DNA from: Dactylonectria macrodidyma
Taxonomy: Eukaryota; Ascomycota; Sordariomycetes; Hypocreales; Nectriaceae
NCBI GenBank assembly: GCA_020744425.1
Contig: JAGMUV010000026.1
Span: forward strand, 558,001-622,000
Direction: 5' to 3'
DNA length: 64,000 bases
Below, one piece after another: positions 44,126 through 54,468 of this stretch. The notes beneath the pieces were generated by a model, which had not been told where the DNA came from, did not search any database, and was given only the letters and a program-made list of their open reading frames with translations. The stretch's first letter is position 1; every line of letters starts with the position of its first letter. Both the position numbers and the translations under genes were made by a program.

Positions 44126-45145
44126 TTTTTGGAACGGCTCTAATACCATATCAAACAAATCATCTCCGACTTCCGACGACCTTGAGCCTTGCTGAAAAGG
44201 GTCGGTCCATGTTAGCGTGGCACTTTCCATCTCAGGCGTTTGGATGCTCAAGGAATCTGTTCCACTGGTTCTGCTGCCGCTTGACCCCCTGTGGTGTGGA
44301 GGTGTGAGTCCGTCAGGGACTTGAAAGGCCGAAGAGCAAGATAAGAGGCCATCGACGGACTTTCTCGCTTCGTTTGCAATGTATTTCTGGATGAGAACGC
44401 AGTTGCAATCAGTATGCCGCAAGAGCTGGGTCTTCAAGTAGTAGATCTCGGCAGTCAGCTGGTCGAAACAGGTTGAGAGGTATCGGTTCTGATCCTCCAT
44501 GGCCTGCTCACGGGAGGCGAGTGCTGACGCTTCATCCCGTTTGCGCAGACGACACTTAGTAGCAGCGATTCTATTGCGTTCGAGGATGCGCCATCGCCGG
44601 GGGTCCCTAGGAAGATCCTCGTCGTCATTGCTCTCCCCCTTTTGCTTTCGACGTGCCTTTGCAGGCTTTTTAGGCTCGACTTCGGGTTTCCGGCCTCGTT
44701 TTCTTGGGTTCGGTACATCCGAAACGAGTGCGGAAGCAGTGGTTTCTGACAAGCTTGAAATTGCTTGCGATTTCCGTCGGTTTCGGGGTCGGCGGGGCGG
44801 TTTCTTTTCGCGTTCTGCGGTCGGCAATACTGTCTGGGAGGGTTCATACTCGGGGATCTTGGCTGCCATGACATATTCGGGTGGAGGTTTGGGAAACCCG
44901 AGATCGACCTCTGTCGAGATCGGGGAGGTGGCGATTGCTTCGTCAAAGAACGAGCCCTCGGTGACTTGGTTCATCGCTTGCTGATGGGCCATGTGGCTTC
45001 GAGATGCGGGGAAAGATGTGCTGATGCGAAAAGGTGGAGGGGTCATCGGGAATCCCGCCACTGGTGTCGAGACGATCCCGTCGAAGTATTGGCCAAACGC
45101 AAAATCTCCCGCCATCTGAGGGTAAGAATGGACGAAGGCTGCCAT
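44075..45145 (-). CDS. bZIP transcription factor (ATF/CREB-like) with hAT-altered C-terminus
   Basis: ATG at 45145 gives a 356-residue frame. The basic region and zipper read RRWRILERNRIAATKCRLRKRD, with the N..AA.KCR.RK signature, then a leucine-repeat segment (DQLTAEIYYLKTQLLRHTDCNCVL) as in fungal AtfA/ATF1-type factors, which act in the nucleus in stress and conidial programmes. A basic proline-rich stretch (KKPPRRPRNRRKSQ; RKRGRKPEVEPKK) precedes it. The last about 16 residues (TWLYEYSNNVLYEYA) come from the inserted hAT end, replacing the native tail. DNA-binding and dimerisation parts are untouched, so a shortened factor could still be made. Upstream in-frame codons without ATG were not used. 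Confidence 0.8.
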   Translation of the reverse strand: MAAFVHSYPQMAGDFAFGQYFDGIVSTPVAGFPMTPPPFRISTSFPASRSHMAHQQAMNQVTEGSFFDEAIATSPISTEVDLGFPKPPPEYVMAAKIPEYEPSQTVLPTAEREKKPPRRPRNRRKSQAISSLSETTASALVSDVPNPRKRGRKPEVEPKKPAKARRKQKGESNDDEDLPRDPRRWRILERNRIAATKCRLRKRDEASALASREQAMEDQNRYLSTCFDQLTAEIYYLKTQLLRHTDCNCVLIQKYIANEARKSVDGLLSCSSAFQVPDGLTPPHHRGSSGSRTSGTDSLSIQTPEMESATLTWTDPFQQGSRSSEVGDDLFDMVLEPFQKQTWLYEYSNNVLYEYA

Positions 45146-45757
45146 CGAGGATCTTTCTGCACAGATGGTGATCGTTCCTCGGTTTCGATTTATGCTATCC
45201 CGGGGTTGGGTGGGCAGGTGATTACGAGGCCGATTGGTTGGAGTTCCGGTTTGCCAACGAAGACAACACGCAGGGCTGTAACGCTTCCCTTTATTGTTTA
45301 TTCGCTTGCTGGACGGCAGATGAGTGAGCCAGTTGTGTCTAGACCAGGCAGGGCTGAGAGGCGGTTGGGGAGAGGAGCAGGTCTGAAAGTGGATTTGACG
45401 GGTTGAGGAGTGGGCCGGCTTGGTAATTGACAAGCAGAAATTCGCGGGCAGGGTTTTGAAGGAGTGGAATCAAAGAGAATGAGGGGATCGCGAGAGGATT
45501 GCGACGGGACAATCAAATATGCATGGCATCTCGCAAGCCATCAACTGCCAAGGCCCTTGGCTCTCAAGCTATTAGAGCTTTGCCACCCCCTCCAGCAAGC
45601 CCAGGACGGGCACACCCACATGCTACGTGCTGTAGGGCGCCGGGAGGGGAAATAGACTTTTCCTATGAAAAGCTCGAGATTCAGACATCTTTTCTGCAAG
45701 GCGATGGGGTCAATAAGCCCTCAAGTCTGAGTTCACGGAATTCCGATTGGGCCACCC
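45146..45757. other. Upstream region of the bZIP gene
   Basis: Promoter side of the bZIP gene, ending at the TA target of the pogo element. No further gene seen. Confidence 0.4.
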
Positions 45758-45759
45758 TA

Positions 45760-48551
45760 CTAGGGGGGTCTCGTCATTTCTTTTCAGCTCAACCCCCCGT
45801 TCGTCCCTCACGGGGGGTACGTTGACTAACCAAAAGTTCGGCGACTCACCGAGCTAAGAAAGATACCTAGAAAATAGGTGTGCGCCCTAGTAAAATTAAG
45901 TACCAATGTTTAATCGAATAACTCTTTTACATACAAGGCGTATGCACAACCCCGCGCTGTGACACATCTGCAACACCAACCCCGCATCACCACATCCTCA
46001 AATTGGTAGCATCCACCAAAACGCTACAACTTCAAACCACCACAACATTATGAGTTCTTCGTCAATTCATGATCAGAATACATCATCTTGTAGCCCAGAG
46101 CCTCAAAAGTCTGCGGTGCAAAAATGGATCAATCCCAGCACTGGGAAGCCCGATTTCTCGCGGCATAATGACGGCAACCTCGAGCAGCGCACTGTCGCCG
46201 CAGCAGAGCTCTTCCACGAGGGTTATTATCGCTCCGTTGCTGCGGCATCGCGAGACCTGAGGGTCCCGTATGATAGACTCTTAAGCCGTACTAAAGGAGC
46301 GAAGCCTACCACACAAAATGGCGGTAACAACACTCTCTTGACCGACACGCAGGAGCAGGCGGTACTGTGTTGGGCACATCGCCGGGTCACACAGGGCCAC
46401 CACATTCAACTTCGGTCTCTTCAACACAACGCAAATGCTATACTAAGAGCCTCCGGGCACTCACGAAAAGCTTCACATAGCTGGGCTAAGCGCTTTATGA
46501 AGCGCTGGAAAAGCACGTTTTACGTGAAGCAGTCTATGACCCGAGATGTAAGGCGGAAGGCGATGCAAGACCGCGCCCACATCGAGGCTTTCTTCTATGC
46601 CTTTGAAGACTTTGTGCGTGAAAATAACATCAAGGTTGAGAATATCTGGAACTTCGATGAGACGGGCTTTATGATCGGATATCTCCAGAAAGGCACCTTC
46701 GTGTGGACTTTTCGAGAGGTTGAACAGCCCATTCTAACTGATGCACACACTACTATCTCTGTGACCGCGGTTGAGGCGATTTCGGCTGCCGGTGCCTCTA
46801 TTCCTCCCTTTATTATCATGCCCTGTGTCAACATTCCTGTCAAATGGGTCCAAAATCGCCTCAGTGACGATACTGCGATCACAACTAGCAGCAAGGGGTA
46901 TGTCAATGACATCCTAGCTCTCGAGTGGGCTAAGCACTTTGAGCGACTTACACGGCCTTCTGACCTGGAAGAGAAGCGGCTGCTTCTTATGGATGGGTGT
47001 GAGAACCACTTTACGCATGAAATCTTCTATTTTTGCAGTCAGCATAACATCGAGCTGTTCCCTATGCCTCCACATCTCACACATCATCTTCAGCCTCTTG
47101 ATGTTGGTGTTTTCAACGGATACAAGCAGTGGCATCAGCATATCCTCTATAGGGAAATTGCTAACGGCGCCAATGACTTCAATAAGACTGACTTCCTATA
47201 CCACCTCCAAGAGATACGAGAACGGACCTTCCGGAAGAGCACAATTATCTCTGCTTGGGAGAAATGCGGCCTGTTTCCTCATAACCCAGCAAAGGTCCTA
47301 GATAACCTCAAGGATCCGCTGTCATCATTGACCGCAGATATCTCTGTTGAGAGTCTCCCAGGTCACGTCGAAGTTGGCTCTTCATCAGTAATCACAACAC
47401 CACCACAACAGAGCCGTGATAGCTTCACAACCCCTGTGACTCAGAGGGTGCCGTTAGAAGCGTATAACTGGGGAAATGCAGCCACACCACCGCTACGAAT
47501 GAAGGCGATTGAGAAATATCAGGACTACGTAATGCTCCGTATGCACACATCAATTACATCAGGGGTGCCGTTGACCCCGTCAGTCATGCGTGTATTTGAA
47601 CATGCAGTCACTGCTAGCAACACACTAGCCCTGAATGGTATTACCGCAACTCAGGAGCTACACCGTCTTAAAGAGAAGGCTACAAGACGGTCAGCCCTCC
47701 AAACACAGACGTCAGTTATAGCAAAATACGGCCCAATTACTGTCGGTGATGCGAGGCTTCGAGTCTTGAATGATGAACACAATCGACAAGCTGCACAGGC
47801 TGATGAGAAGAAGCGAATTTTACGAAGAGATAGCCAAGATGAAGGTCTCTTCTTACGCCGTTGGATACGTGATATCAGGTCACATGTAAGGCCTAGCATC
47901 ACAGCTGTGAGGCTAGAAGTCATATATAGTAACCCTAGAAGAGCCTGGAAGCCGCTATACCAGTTGCGGCTAAAACGCAGCAACTGGTGGTCCAAAACTG
48001 ACCGGCGTTGTCACCTTGCTTCGAGCGAGTGGCTTGCTCAGAAATATGCTCTTCATCGCCAGCTTCAGCAGCTAGGAATAGGTGACGATAGATGGCAAGG
48101 AACAGGATCTTGGCCGAGAAACTACGACCCAGAAGTGGTCCAAGAGGCGGTCAACTTTGCTATTCTCAACGCACAAGAACGGGCTGTTGGAAGGAAACAG
48201 TTGACTTTGGAAGCTGATGGAATTGAGGTTATCACGGAAGATGTGATTGAGAATAGCCAGGGCGAGTTCCTGATCCCAAAAGACGAAGAAGATGACTAGA
48301 AATGATGCTAGAAATGAAGAAAATGTCACTTTGGTCAGTCACTTACACCAGCCTGACTTCTCGTTTAGAACATACCGATGCAACTGACCCCATGTAATCG
48401 CTATAATGAAGGTACATCGTCTACACCAAGATTTTGGTGTGTATTGAGGTACCTAAATTTGGCTAGTCGCCGAACTTTTGGCTAGTCAACGTACCCCCCG
48501 TGAGGGACGAACGGGGGGTTGAGCTGAAAAGAAATGACGAGACCCCCCTAG
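45760..48551 (+). mobile_element. Intact pogo-type DNA transposon, 2.8 kb
   Basis: Near-perfect 87-bp terminal inverted repeats (45760-45846 and 48465-48551, one mismatch by eye) start CTAGGGGGGTCTCG. TA stands on both outer sides (45758-45759 and 48552-48553), the pogo/Tc1-type target duplication. Each repeat contains an inner palindrome, CCCCCCGT..ACGGGGGG. The single transposase gene is uninterrupted. No RIP-like stops, so it is the best candidate for a recently active element here. Confidence 0.92.
46050..48299 (+). CDS. Pogo-superfamily DDE transposase, full length
   Basis: Single exon, ATG 46050, 749 residues. N-terminal psq-like helix-turn-helix (YYRSVAAASRDLRVPYDRLL), CENP-B-like DNA-binding half (LQHNANAILRASGHSRKASH; SWAKRFMKRW), then the DDE core with IWNFDETGFMIGYLQKG, LLLMDGCENHFTHEIFYF and HHLQPLDVGVFNGYKQW; the three Asp of the triad are all present. 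A long C-terminal part (VPLTPSVMRVFEHA, RRDSQDEGLFLRRWIRDIR) and an acidic end FLIPKDEEDD follow. A degraded relative lies at 14674-16430. The protein is expected to bind the 87-bp ends and move the element at TA sites. Confidence 0.93.
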   Translation: MSSSSIHDQNTSSCSPEPQKSAVQKWINPSTGKPDFSRHNDGNLEQRTVAAAELFHEGYYRSVAAASRDLRVPYDRLLSRTKGAKPTTQNGGNNTLLTDTQEQAVLCWAHRRVTQGHHIQLRSLQHNANAILRASGHSRKASHSWAKRFMKRWKSTFYVKQSMTRDVRRKAMQDRAHIEAFFYAFEDFVRENNIKVENIWNFDETGFMIGYLQKGTFVWTFREVEQPILTDAHTTISVTAVEAISAAGASIPPFIIMPCVNIPVKWVQNRLSDDTAITTSSKGYVNDILALEWAKHFERLTRPSDLEEKRLLLMDGCENHFTHEIFYFCSQHNIELFPMPPHLTHHLQPLDVGVFNGYKQWHQHILYREIANGANDFNKTDFLYHLQEIRERTFRKSTIISAWEKCGLFPHNPAKVLDNLKDPLSSLTADISVESLPGHVEVGSSSVITTPPQQSRDSFTTPVTQRVPLEAYNWGNAATPPLRMKAIEKYQDYVMLRMHTSITSGVPLTPSVMRVFEHAVTASNTLALNGITATQELHRLKEKATRRSALQTQTSVIAKYGPITVGDARLRVLNDEHNRQAAQADEKKRILRRDSQDEGLFLRRWIRDIRSHVRPSITAVRLEVIYSNPRRAWKPLYQLRLKRSNWWSKTDRRCHLASSEWLAQKYALHRQLQQLGIGDDRWQGTGSWPRNYDPEVVQEAVNFAILNAQERAVGRKQLTLEADGIEVITEDVIENSQGEFLIPKDEEDD

Positions 48552-48553
48552 TA

Positions 48554-51151
48554 GCGGAATTGCTCCGGTTGCATTGCACTTTCGAAACCCTGACGTCCCG
48601 GTGCAGCTCACGCAGCCATGCCCATACATGGCAGCAAAGGGCAAGAATAGAATAAACGTGGGTCTAAGCGCCGCAGTATCTCCTTGCGCTGTGGGGTGCC
48701 TTGTCGGGCACAAGAGCTCCAAATACATCATACAATGGGGTCGTGGGGAGAGGGGAACCGGGTGTGGAGGCCGACATGGTGGACCCTGGATCCTTACCAA
48801 CGGAACGCCATGAACATGAACTGGGAACTGGGAGCTGCGAGACGAGGTGTGTGCGTTCTAATTACCGCACCCTTGGCTGGGGGACAGTGGCGTTTGCGGT
48901 CCCCTCCTCCTGGACGATGTAATAGCAAGTGTTGCCCTCTCCAGGACCAGCGTGAGGACAGGTTTTTCGCGAACCTTGGGCTAAAAGGAACCACAAGGAT
49001 TTACAACTCCTGGGTTTGACGCCTTGGGGTCCCAAACGGGTTCTTTCTGCGAGACTCCCATAATCCAACGTGGCGATCGCCGTTGTGGCTACAAGACGAG
49101 GCTGCTGCGGGTGCAAGATGGCGATCCTGACCAGCTACGGTTAGAGTTGAACATGAGCTGCCAATGCCAGCACCACTCGACCGAAGCTTTGCGCTCCTCT
49201 GGGTCGTCGGGAAGAAAGCTTAGCGGTTGGGACGGTTTGGACCTGGAGTGGAGAGAGGAGGCAACGTAGGTTGCCCTGCAATGAGCTCCATGCATTGTGA
49301 CTGGCCGGAACTCCGCAGCTTAGCTCCGATCTAGCTAGCAAGTACCTCTTGTCGTCGATCCAAGTCAGAGCTACGTATCAAGTCGGATGCTGGCTGGCGC
49401 AAGACGCACAGCTCGACACCGCGGTATCATCAGACCACGGCGTTGGACAGTTCGGATTTACCTAGCCAAAATCCTCTAACGCGCATCTGGGGGGGTGGGG
49501 GTCCGTCTTTCACCCTCCAGATCCCGGCCGGTGGTGTGATTCAAAGATTTGGGGCTTGGGCTAGGCCCTGATATGATGATATCAGCATTGTGGGGCTCTC
49601 GAGGCCAAGAACTCACTGGTTGCAGATCAAAGAGGGGAATAAATGGCGTCCTTCGTGCTAGCTCTGTCCCAGGCGCAAGGGCCTTTGTTTTTCAACTGCT
49701 CCACCCCCTCCCGCAGGCAGACGAACAGGTGCCCACACTCGGCGTTCCGTTGGGAATGGCGACGTTGGAGGATACTGGGTTCCCCGCCGCAACGACAGCG
49801 AGCGGAGAACGCCAGCCCATCGGAGGCTTCCCGAGGACAGAATCGATCGTACCAACTCGAATAGTCGATTTCGACAGTTGCCTCCTTCATAGCCCATGTG
49901 ATCAGTTTAAACCTCTGCAGAAACTGAGCGCGCTCATTGGTTGTTTCCGAGGGGCAAACCAGTGCCGGCCCGGTCCCAGACAACTGCTGGGATGCTGTGC
50001 AGAGATACTTCCCAATCTGTGTCCTCTTCCTTAGCCGTCTTGATTCTTGAATGGCGCTGGCTGGCGGAGTTCATCGTAATGAATTGTGCAAAGGCTTGTT
50101 CTTCTTGATTCCCACCCAGGACCCGAGACCATCTGCCTCGATCTGGTACGGTGACATCATGGTGTGGGCCCTCACATGTGAAGAGATGGGACACAGAAAA
50201 TGGGCCACGCCCAAGCCCCCAGGAGCAGCCTCACAACGTCGAGTGTGACCGTGCGCGATATTATTTAGATCGGCGGAGTTCAGCGGCTTGTCCAATTTAT
50301 TTCCCTTCATCGAACTTCAATTATCTCTGTCAGAATCAGAGCCCACAGCAAGAGCGCCCCTCTGCTGGAGGCATGTGCGATGTAGAAGTTGCTTCAGTGG
50401 CTTGACTCACCCGTCTGAACTACGCAGTAAACGCCCCCGCAGTAGCTCTTCTCAGTTGCGTCTCTGTGGCCTATCAGGTCCCGAAATTGGGATTAAAACC
50501 TTCTTATGTAGAACGTCATCACCAGTCATTGGATTCGACTCAACCCCCCAACAGGCTCTTCACTTCGAACCAGTCCATACTACTCTACTGCTTTTGGCAC
50601 CACCCGAGAGGCTTGGACTAGAAAATGATTGCCAAAAATCTAGGGAATATGATAATCGCAGAAGGGACTTATTTATCTTCTTGGATGGCGGGGTCCAGGC
50701 TTTCTATCCATACGCGTATGGAATATGCAAACCGTAACACACCTTTCGTGGGATGTGGCCGTGATCGCTCATGCTGGAAAAGATTGACAATACAAGAACC
50801 AAATGCAAAATTGTCTCAAGCAACCAAAAAGGAGCATGCGCTTGGACATGTGGTGCTTCAAACAAAGGGGAATCGTGATACGTAAAAAAAAAAAAAAAAA
50901 AAAATAGACCGAACTAGTCCCGTGGGAACGCAGACTAGTGCCTAGGACGGTTGACTGTAATGCAAAGTGTCCCATAACTCAAAACCCTTCAATAGGGGTA
51001 CCCTACCGTATCCACAAATATCGAATAATCCCGTTTTAACGTTTTCCTATTCATATTATGAAGTCCCAACCTCGATGGTCTCATAATAATGGAATTCCGC
51101 TTCGTAAGACCCGCATCGAAACCAAATCCCCAATTAACCACTACATCAGCC
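48554..51151. other. No recognised gene
   Basis: About 2.6 kb with short open frames on both strands and no domain I can name. A poly-A run of about 20 lies near 50883-50904, and there are G-runs near 49488-49500. It resembles non-coding or very old repeat DNA. Confidence 0.4.
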
Positions 51152-51792
51152 ATGTCATCAACAATATCCAGCTCATCCCTCCCCTCTATCCCGACTACGG
51201 CTCCTCAGCCTACGGATCCTCTCGAATTGACATCCTGGGCTCTAGCCAAGGCGCAACTAATACGACCTCATAAAGTCTCGAAGTTCCAGGAGCCATATCG
51301 CCTTCCCCGACCCTTACAGCTGAATACTAGGTCAAGACAAGGCCGGTCATCTATTCCCAAGCTTGATCTGACCCGTACGCAAAATATCGATGCCATCCTC
51401 ATCTTTATCTACGGGATACCCCCTGTCATCACTGTGCCAGAGGCAATGGGATCTTCCAGGGATGCTACACTGAGAGTAGTATCGCTACTGGCGCATGCGC
51501 CAATTGCGCATACTCGTCGCGCGGGATTACCTGTTCGTTCCATCGTAAGTAGTTACTATTTCTCTGGGTATACTCCGTACACAAGACGCTGACCAAGAGT
51601 CTAGGGCATACCCAGAGTCAACGCCGCAACAAGAGGCAGGAGTCAGAGGATATTATTAGTACAATTACGCCAATGCAATGGCGCGCTCTAGGGGAGGAAT
51701 TACTACGGCGAGCAGCGGCTAAGAAGGAAAATCACGCATCGCCAGACGAGAATGATCTAGTATCAGACAATTGGTTCCATAGGGATCATTGA
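51152..51792 (+). CDS. Hypothetical two-exon protein, 195 residues
   Basis: ATG 51152 starts a Ser/Thr/Pro-rich leader (MSSTISSSSLPSIPTTAPQP), then WALAKAQLIRPHKVSKFQEP, IPKLDLTRTQNIDAILIFIY and a basic end. Intron 51545-51597 (GTAAGT..CCAAG) joins in phase to SLGHTQSQRRNKRQESEDII and the acidic tail SPDENDLVSDNWFHRDH. Total coding length is an exact multiple of three. No domain recognised. It sits about 200 bp outside the piggyBac element and on the opposite strand to its transposase. The acceptor is weak; AG at 51603-51604 would give early stops. Confidence 0.45.
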
Positions 51793-51987
51793 TGGCACCA
51801 GTCGATTGATGAGAATTTATCTAAAGAACAAAGGAAATTGAACAGCCATGTGTTCGGGCACAGTCATTTCAGCTCATGTCGTTAGGATTGGAATCCTTGA
51901 TGCGACAAGGCGGATGTGAAACCGGATACACGACCCCAAAGTACGGGCCGCGTTTCATTTCCAGTCGCACGAACCTAGTAGTGTTAT

Positions 51988-54130
51988 CCCTTTGAGTGGC
52001 ATAAGCCTCCACCTCCCCCTCAGACAGGGGGGTCTAGCCAACCAAAGAGCGTCAAACCAAAGGTACATCGATTCCTTCCTATTCTGGGTGGTGCCAGAGG
52101 TACCAGCAATTCCCCTCTCTACATAAAGTTACATTACACTCCTGACAACGCCATCGTGACTGCGGCGCCCTTCGGCTGTTCCCACTTACAGCAGACAACG
52201 GAGCCTTCCTTTTGCGCTTACGTGTCCGACCCATTTGACAGCCCTTACAAGCAAGGCATTCTGATTTCCCTTTGCGGACTAGATTATGCTGTGAGATAGG
52301 CGTAAATTCGTCTCCTGTTCGAAACCTCTTCTGAGACTCCGTCTCTGAGGCATAGGTCTTGATGAGGCTGTAGACAAGCTGCTGCCGCCATTCAACCTGA
52401 CTGTCCATTGGCTTCCATTGTGGCTGGCCTCTTTTCTGTAAAAGGAAGCTATTCACAAGGGCTATTTCTAGCAAAAAGTCCCAAGCTAGGGCTTTCCAAC
52501 CGCCCCTACGGATACGGCGGTTAGGGCTCCAATAAGACCGTAGCTGGTCACCGCGGTCTACAGCGTTCATCTCGTCATTGTAGGTAGCAGCGATAGATGG
52601 GAGAGAAATCTCTTTCACCTGGCTACCAGCAAAAAAACGCTGTATTGGCCGTGCTCGAATTTTGTCTGTTGTCGGCTTCTTCCGTAGGCGGACGCTTCTC
52701 TCATCGCCGGAAAACACAGTTGATAAGAATAGCACGAGAGCGTTGTCTTTCCATGCGATCTGATTGACCTAGCAGAAGACAAATTAGTAAGGGAAATATA
52801 GCTAACTGTGTCCTAGTGACTGACCTTATTATCTACCGTAGGGATAGCCTTAAGGATATTAAATTCGAGGCTGCCGTCAGCTGTGTTATCCTTCTCTTTC
52901 AGCTTGACTAGGGATGTGTGTAAGCCACAGTTACGGCGGGCTGTGCCTGTGGCTCCGTGACCTAGCTGACGGAGCTGGCGAAAGAGGTCATTAGAAGAGA
53001 ATAGGTTATCGAGAAAGACGTGATATGTGGATTCCGGCAGCAGATTTACTAGGGCAACAACCACGGCTTGGGTCGGGTTCAGATAGGCTGTCTTCCTCTC
53101 TCGTATCTGCCGCCGGCTTCGCCGTAGCTGTGTTCCTTGCCGCAGCCGTCGAGCCGGCCGGACCCCTACGGGCCCGAACTTCCGGCCCGGCCTATGCCAA
53201 ATCCACCGCAAAAAATAGCCCCTTTGGGCCACAGCCCACACTTTGAAGCCCGTTGGTATCGGTTTATTAGGGACATGTGTTGTCTCATGAGACCGGCCGA
53301 GGAAGCGGACCATGCACTCATCCACAGCGATTGATGTGCCCGGGATGTAGAAAACGGTAGACATATGCTGTATGTGGCCAGACCAGGCGTTAACCCGGCT
53401 GAAGATCCTGCCGTAGAAGGTCACATCGGGGTTCGTATCAATAGTTGCGTGGTCAAAGAGACGGAGATGCCGTGATATTAGCTGAAAACGCCGTAAAGGC
53501 ATCCATTTGATGATTGGATGCGTAGCACATATCTTCCCTGGCCCAGAAGCCTCCCAATAGTCCTTGATCTTCGGTTCCTTATGAATTCGCATATATATTA
53601 AGATTGCAATCCATATGTAGATTTCTGGGGAAGAGATTGGCGTCCATTCAAGTAGCCGTGACTGCGGCTTTAAGCTGCGGCTTCCGGCCTCGTGCTTCTG
53701 CAATAGGTAACTAACTCAGCTATTAGTATAGCCGACCCAGCTTTCTACTAGGAAAATAGGCAGGAATTCCTGGAATAGCAATAGCGGCTCTTGGGGCAAA
53801 GCTGTGATCGTAGGGGCCCGGCTTGGACCTAGGTCCATCGGCTCAAAGTTGTAGCCGCGGTCCGGAACCGGCTTTTCTATTGGCCGGCAGGTGTTATCAG
53901 CAGCTTGCTCACGACGGCTATTATCAACACGAATAAAGCTATTATCATCATAGGCGTTGACTGCCTCGCTGCAGGCCTGTTGGGAATCCATGGGAATGTA
54001 AAGAACGTGTTGTATGAGGAAATGTGTGGTGTTGATTCTGACCCCGCTCTAGGTCACTCCTTGTACCTCAGCTATCACAAGGGTGATGTGGGGCTAGCCA
54101 AGGGGGTGGAGGCTTATGCCACTCAAAGGG
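51988..54130 (-). mobile_element. piggyBac DNA transposon, 2.1 kb
   Basis: Perfect 26-bp terminal inverted repeats starting CCCTTTGAGTGGC lie at 51988-52013 and 54105-54130, fitting the CCC..GGG ends of piggyBac. The transposase gene between them is open. The flanks are TTAT on the left and ATGC on the right, not the usual TTAA duplication, so either the flanks mutated or the insertion was not canonical. Confidence 0.85.
52079..53991 (-). CDS. piggyBac transposase with C-terminal Cys-rich domain
   Basis: Three exons on the minus strand (53991-53737, 53697-52825, 52768-52079) give 605 residues without stops; introns are 39 and 56 bp. The core domain (DDE_Tnp_1_7 type) shows EIYIWIAILIYMRIHKEP, then the catalytic Asp in SIAVDECMVRFLGR, in YHVFLDNLFSS and in DEMNAVDRGDQLRSYW. 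The C-terminus has a zinc-binding Cys/His-rich domain (CLACKGC, CQECNVTLC, C..H at the end), which in this family recognises the terminal repeats. A basic stretch TRKRKRKAP could be a nuclear signal. No RIP-like nonsense codons. The element appears able to encode an active enzyme, but activity cannot be judged from sequence. Confidence 0.9.
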
Positions 54131-54252
54131 ATGCGACATCTAGCGCTTATCGGTGTAGGACAAATCAAATGCGTACGCAGATTATTTAAGCTGTAAGAAT
54201 TTGCGTACGCAGATTTTTGTAATTGCTACTTTAACTAACTTACACTTTATTA

Positions 54253-54468
54253 ATGATGCCTTCTGATTCTTGCCCGCGTACGAATTATCTTCATTCTATT
54301 CTCCGTCGAACAAATCCGCAATGGCGGGTTTGTATGTATTGCGGAGATGACCTTCCCCCCCTTCAACCACAAAGATCTTCACAGCCTCGAACCGTCGTCG
54401 ACACGATCGATCTTACAGATGAGAGCCAACCCCCATCTCGTAATGTCCTACCATGCGGGACCACCTAA
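54253..54468 (+). pseudogene. Small Cys/SIM-type ORF cut by a pogo element
   Basis: ATG at 54253 (or 54256) gives about 65 native residues: SILRRTNPQWRVCMYCGDDL, PPLQPQRSS, VVDTIDLTDESQPPSRNVL. IDLTDES is a SUMO-interaction-like motif. After NVL the frame enters the terminal repeat of the pogo element at 54451 and stops 18 bases later. Across the empty TA site it would stop a few codons on (after 56677). Function unknown. Confidence 0.4.
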
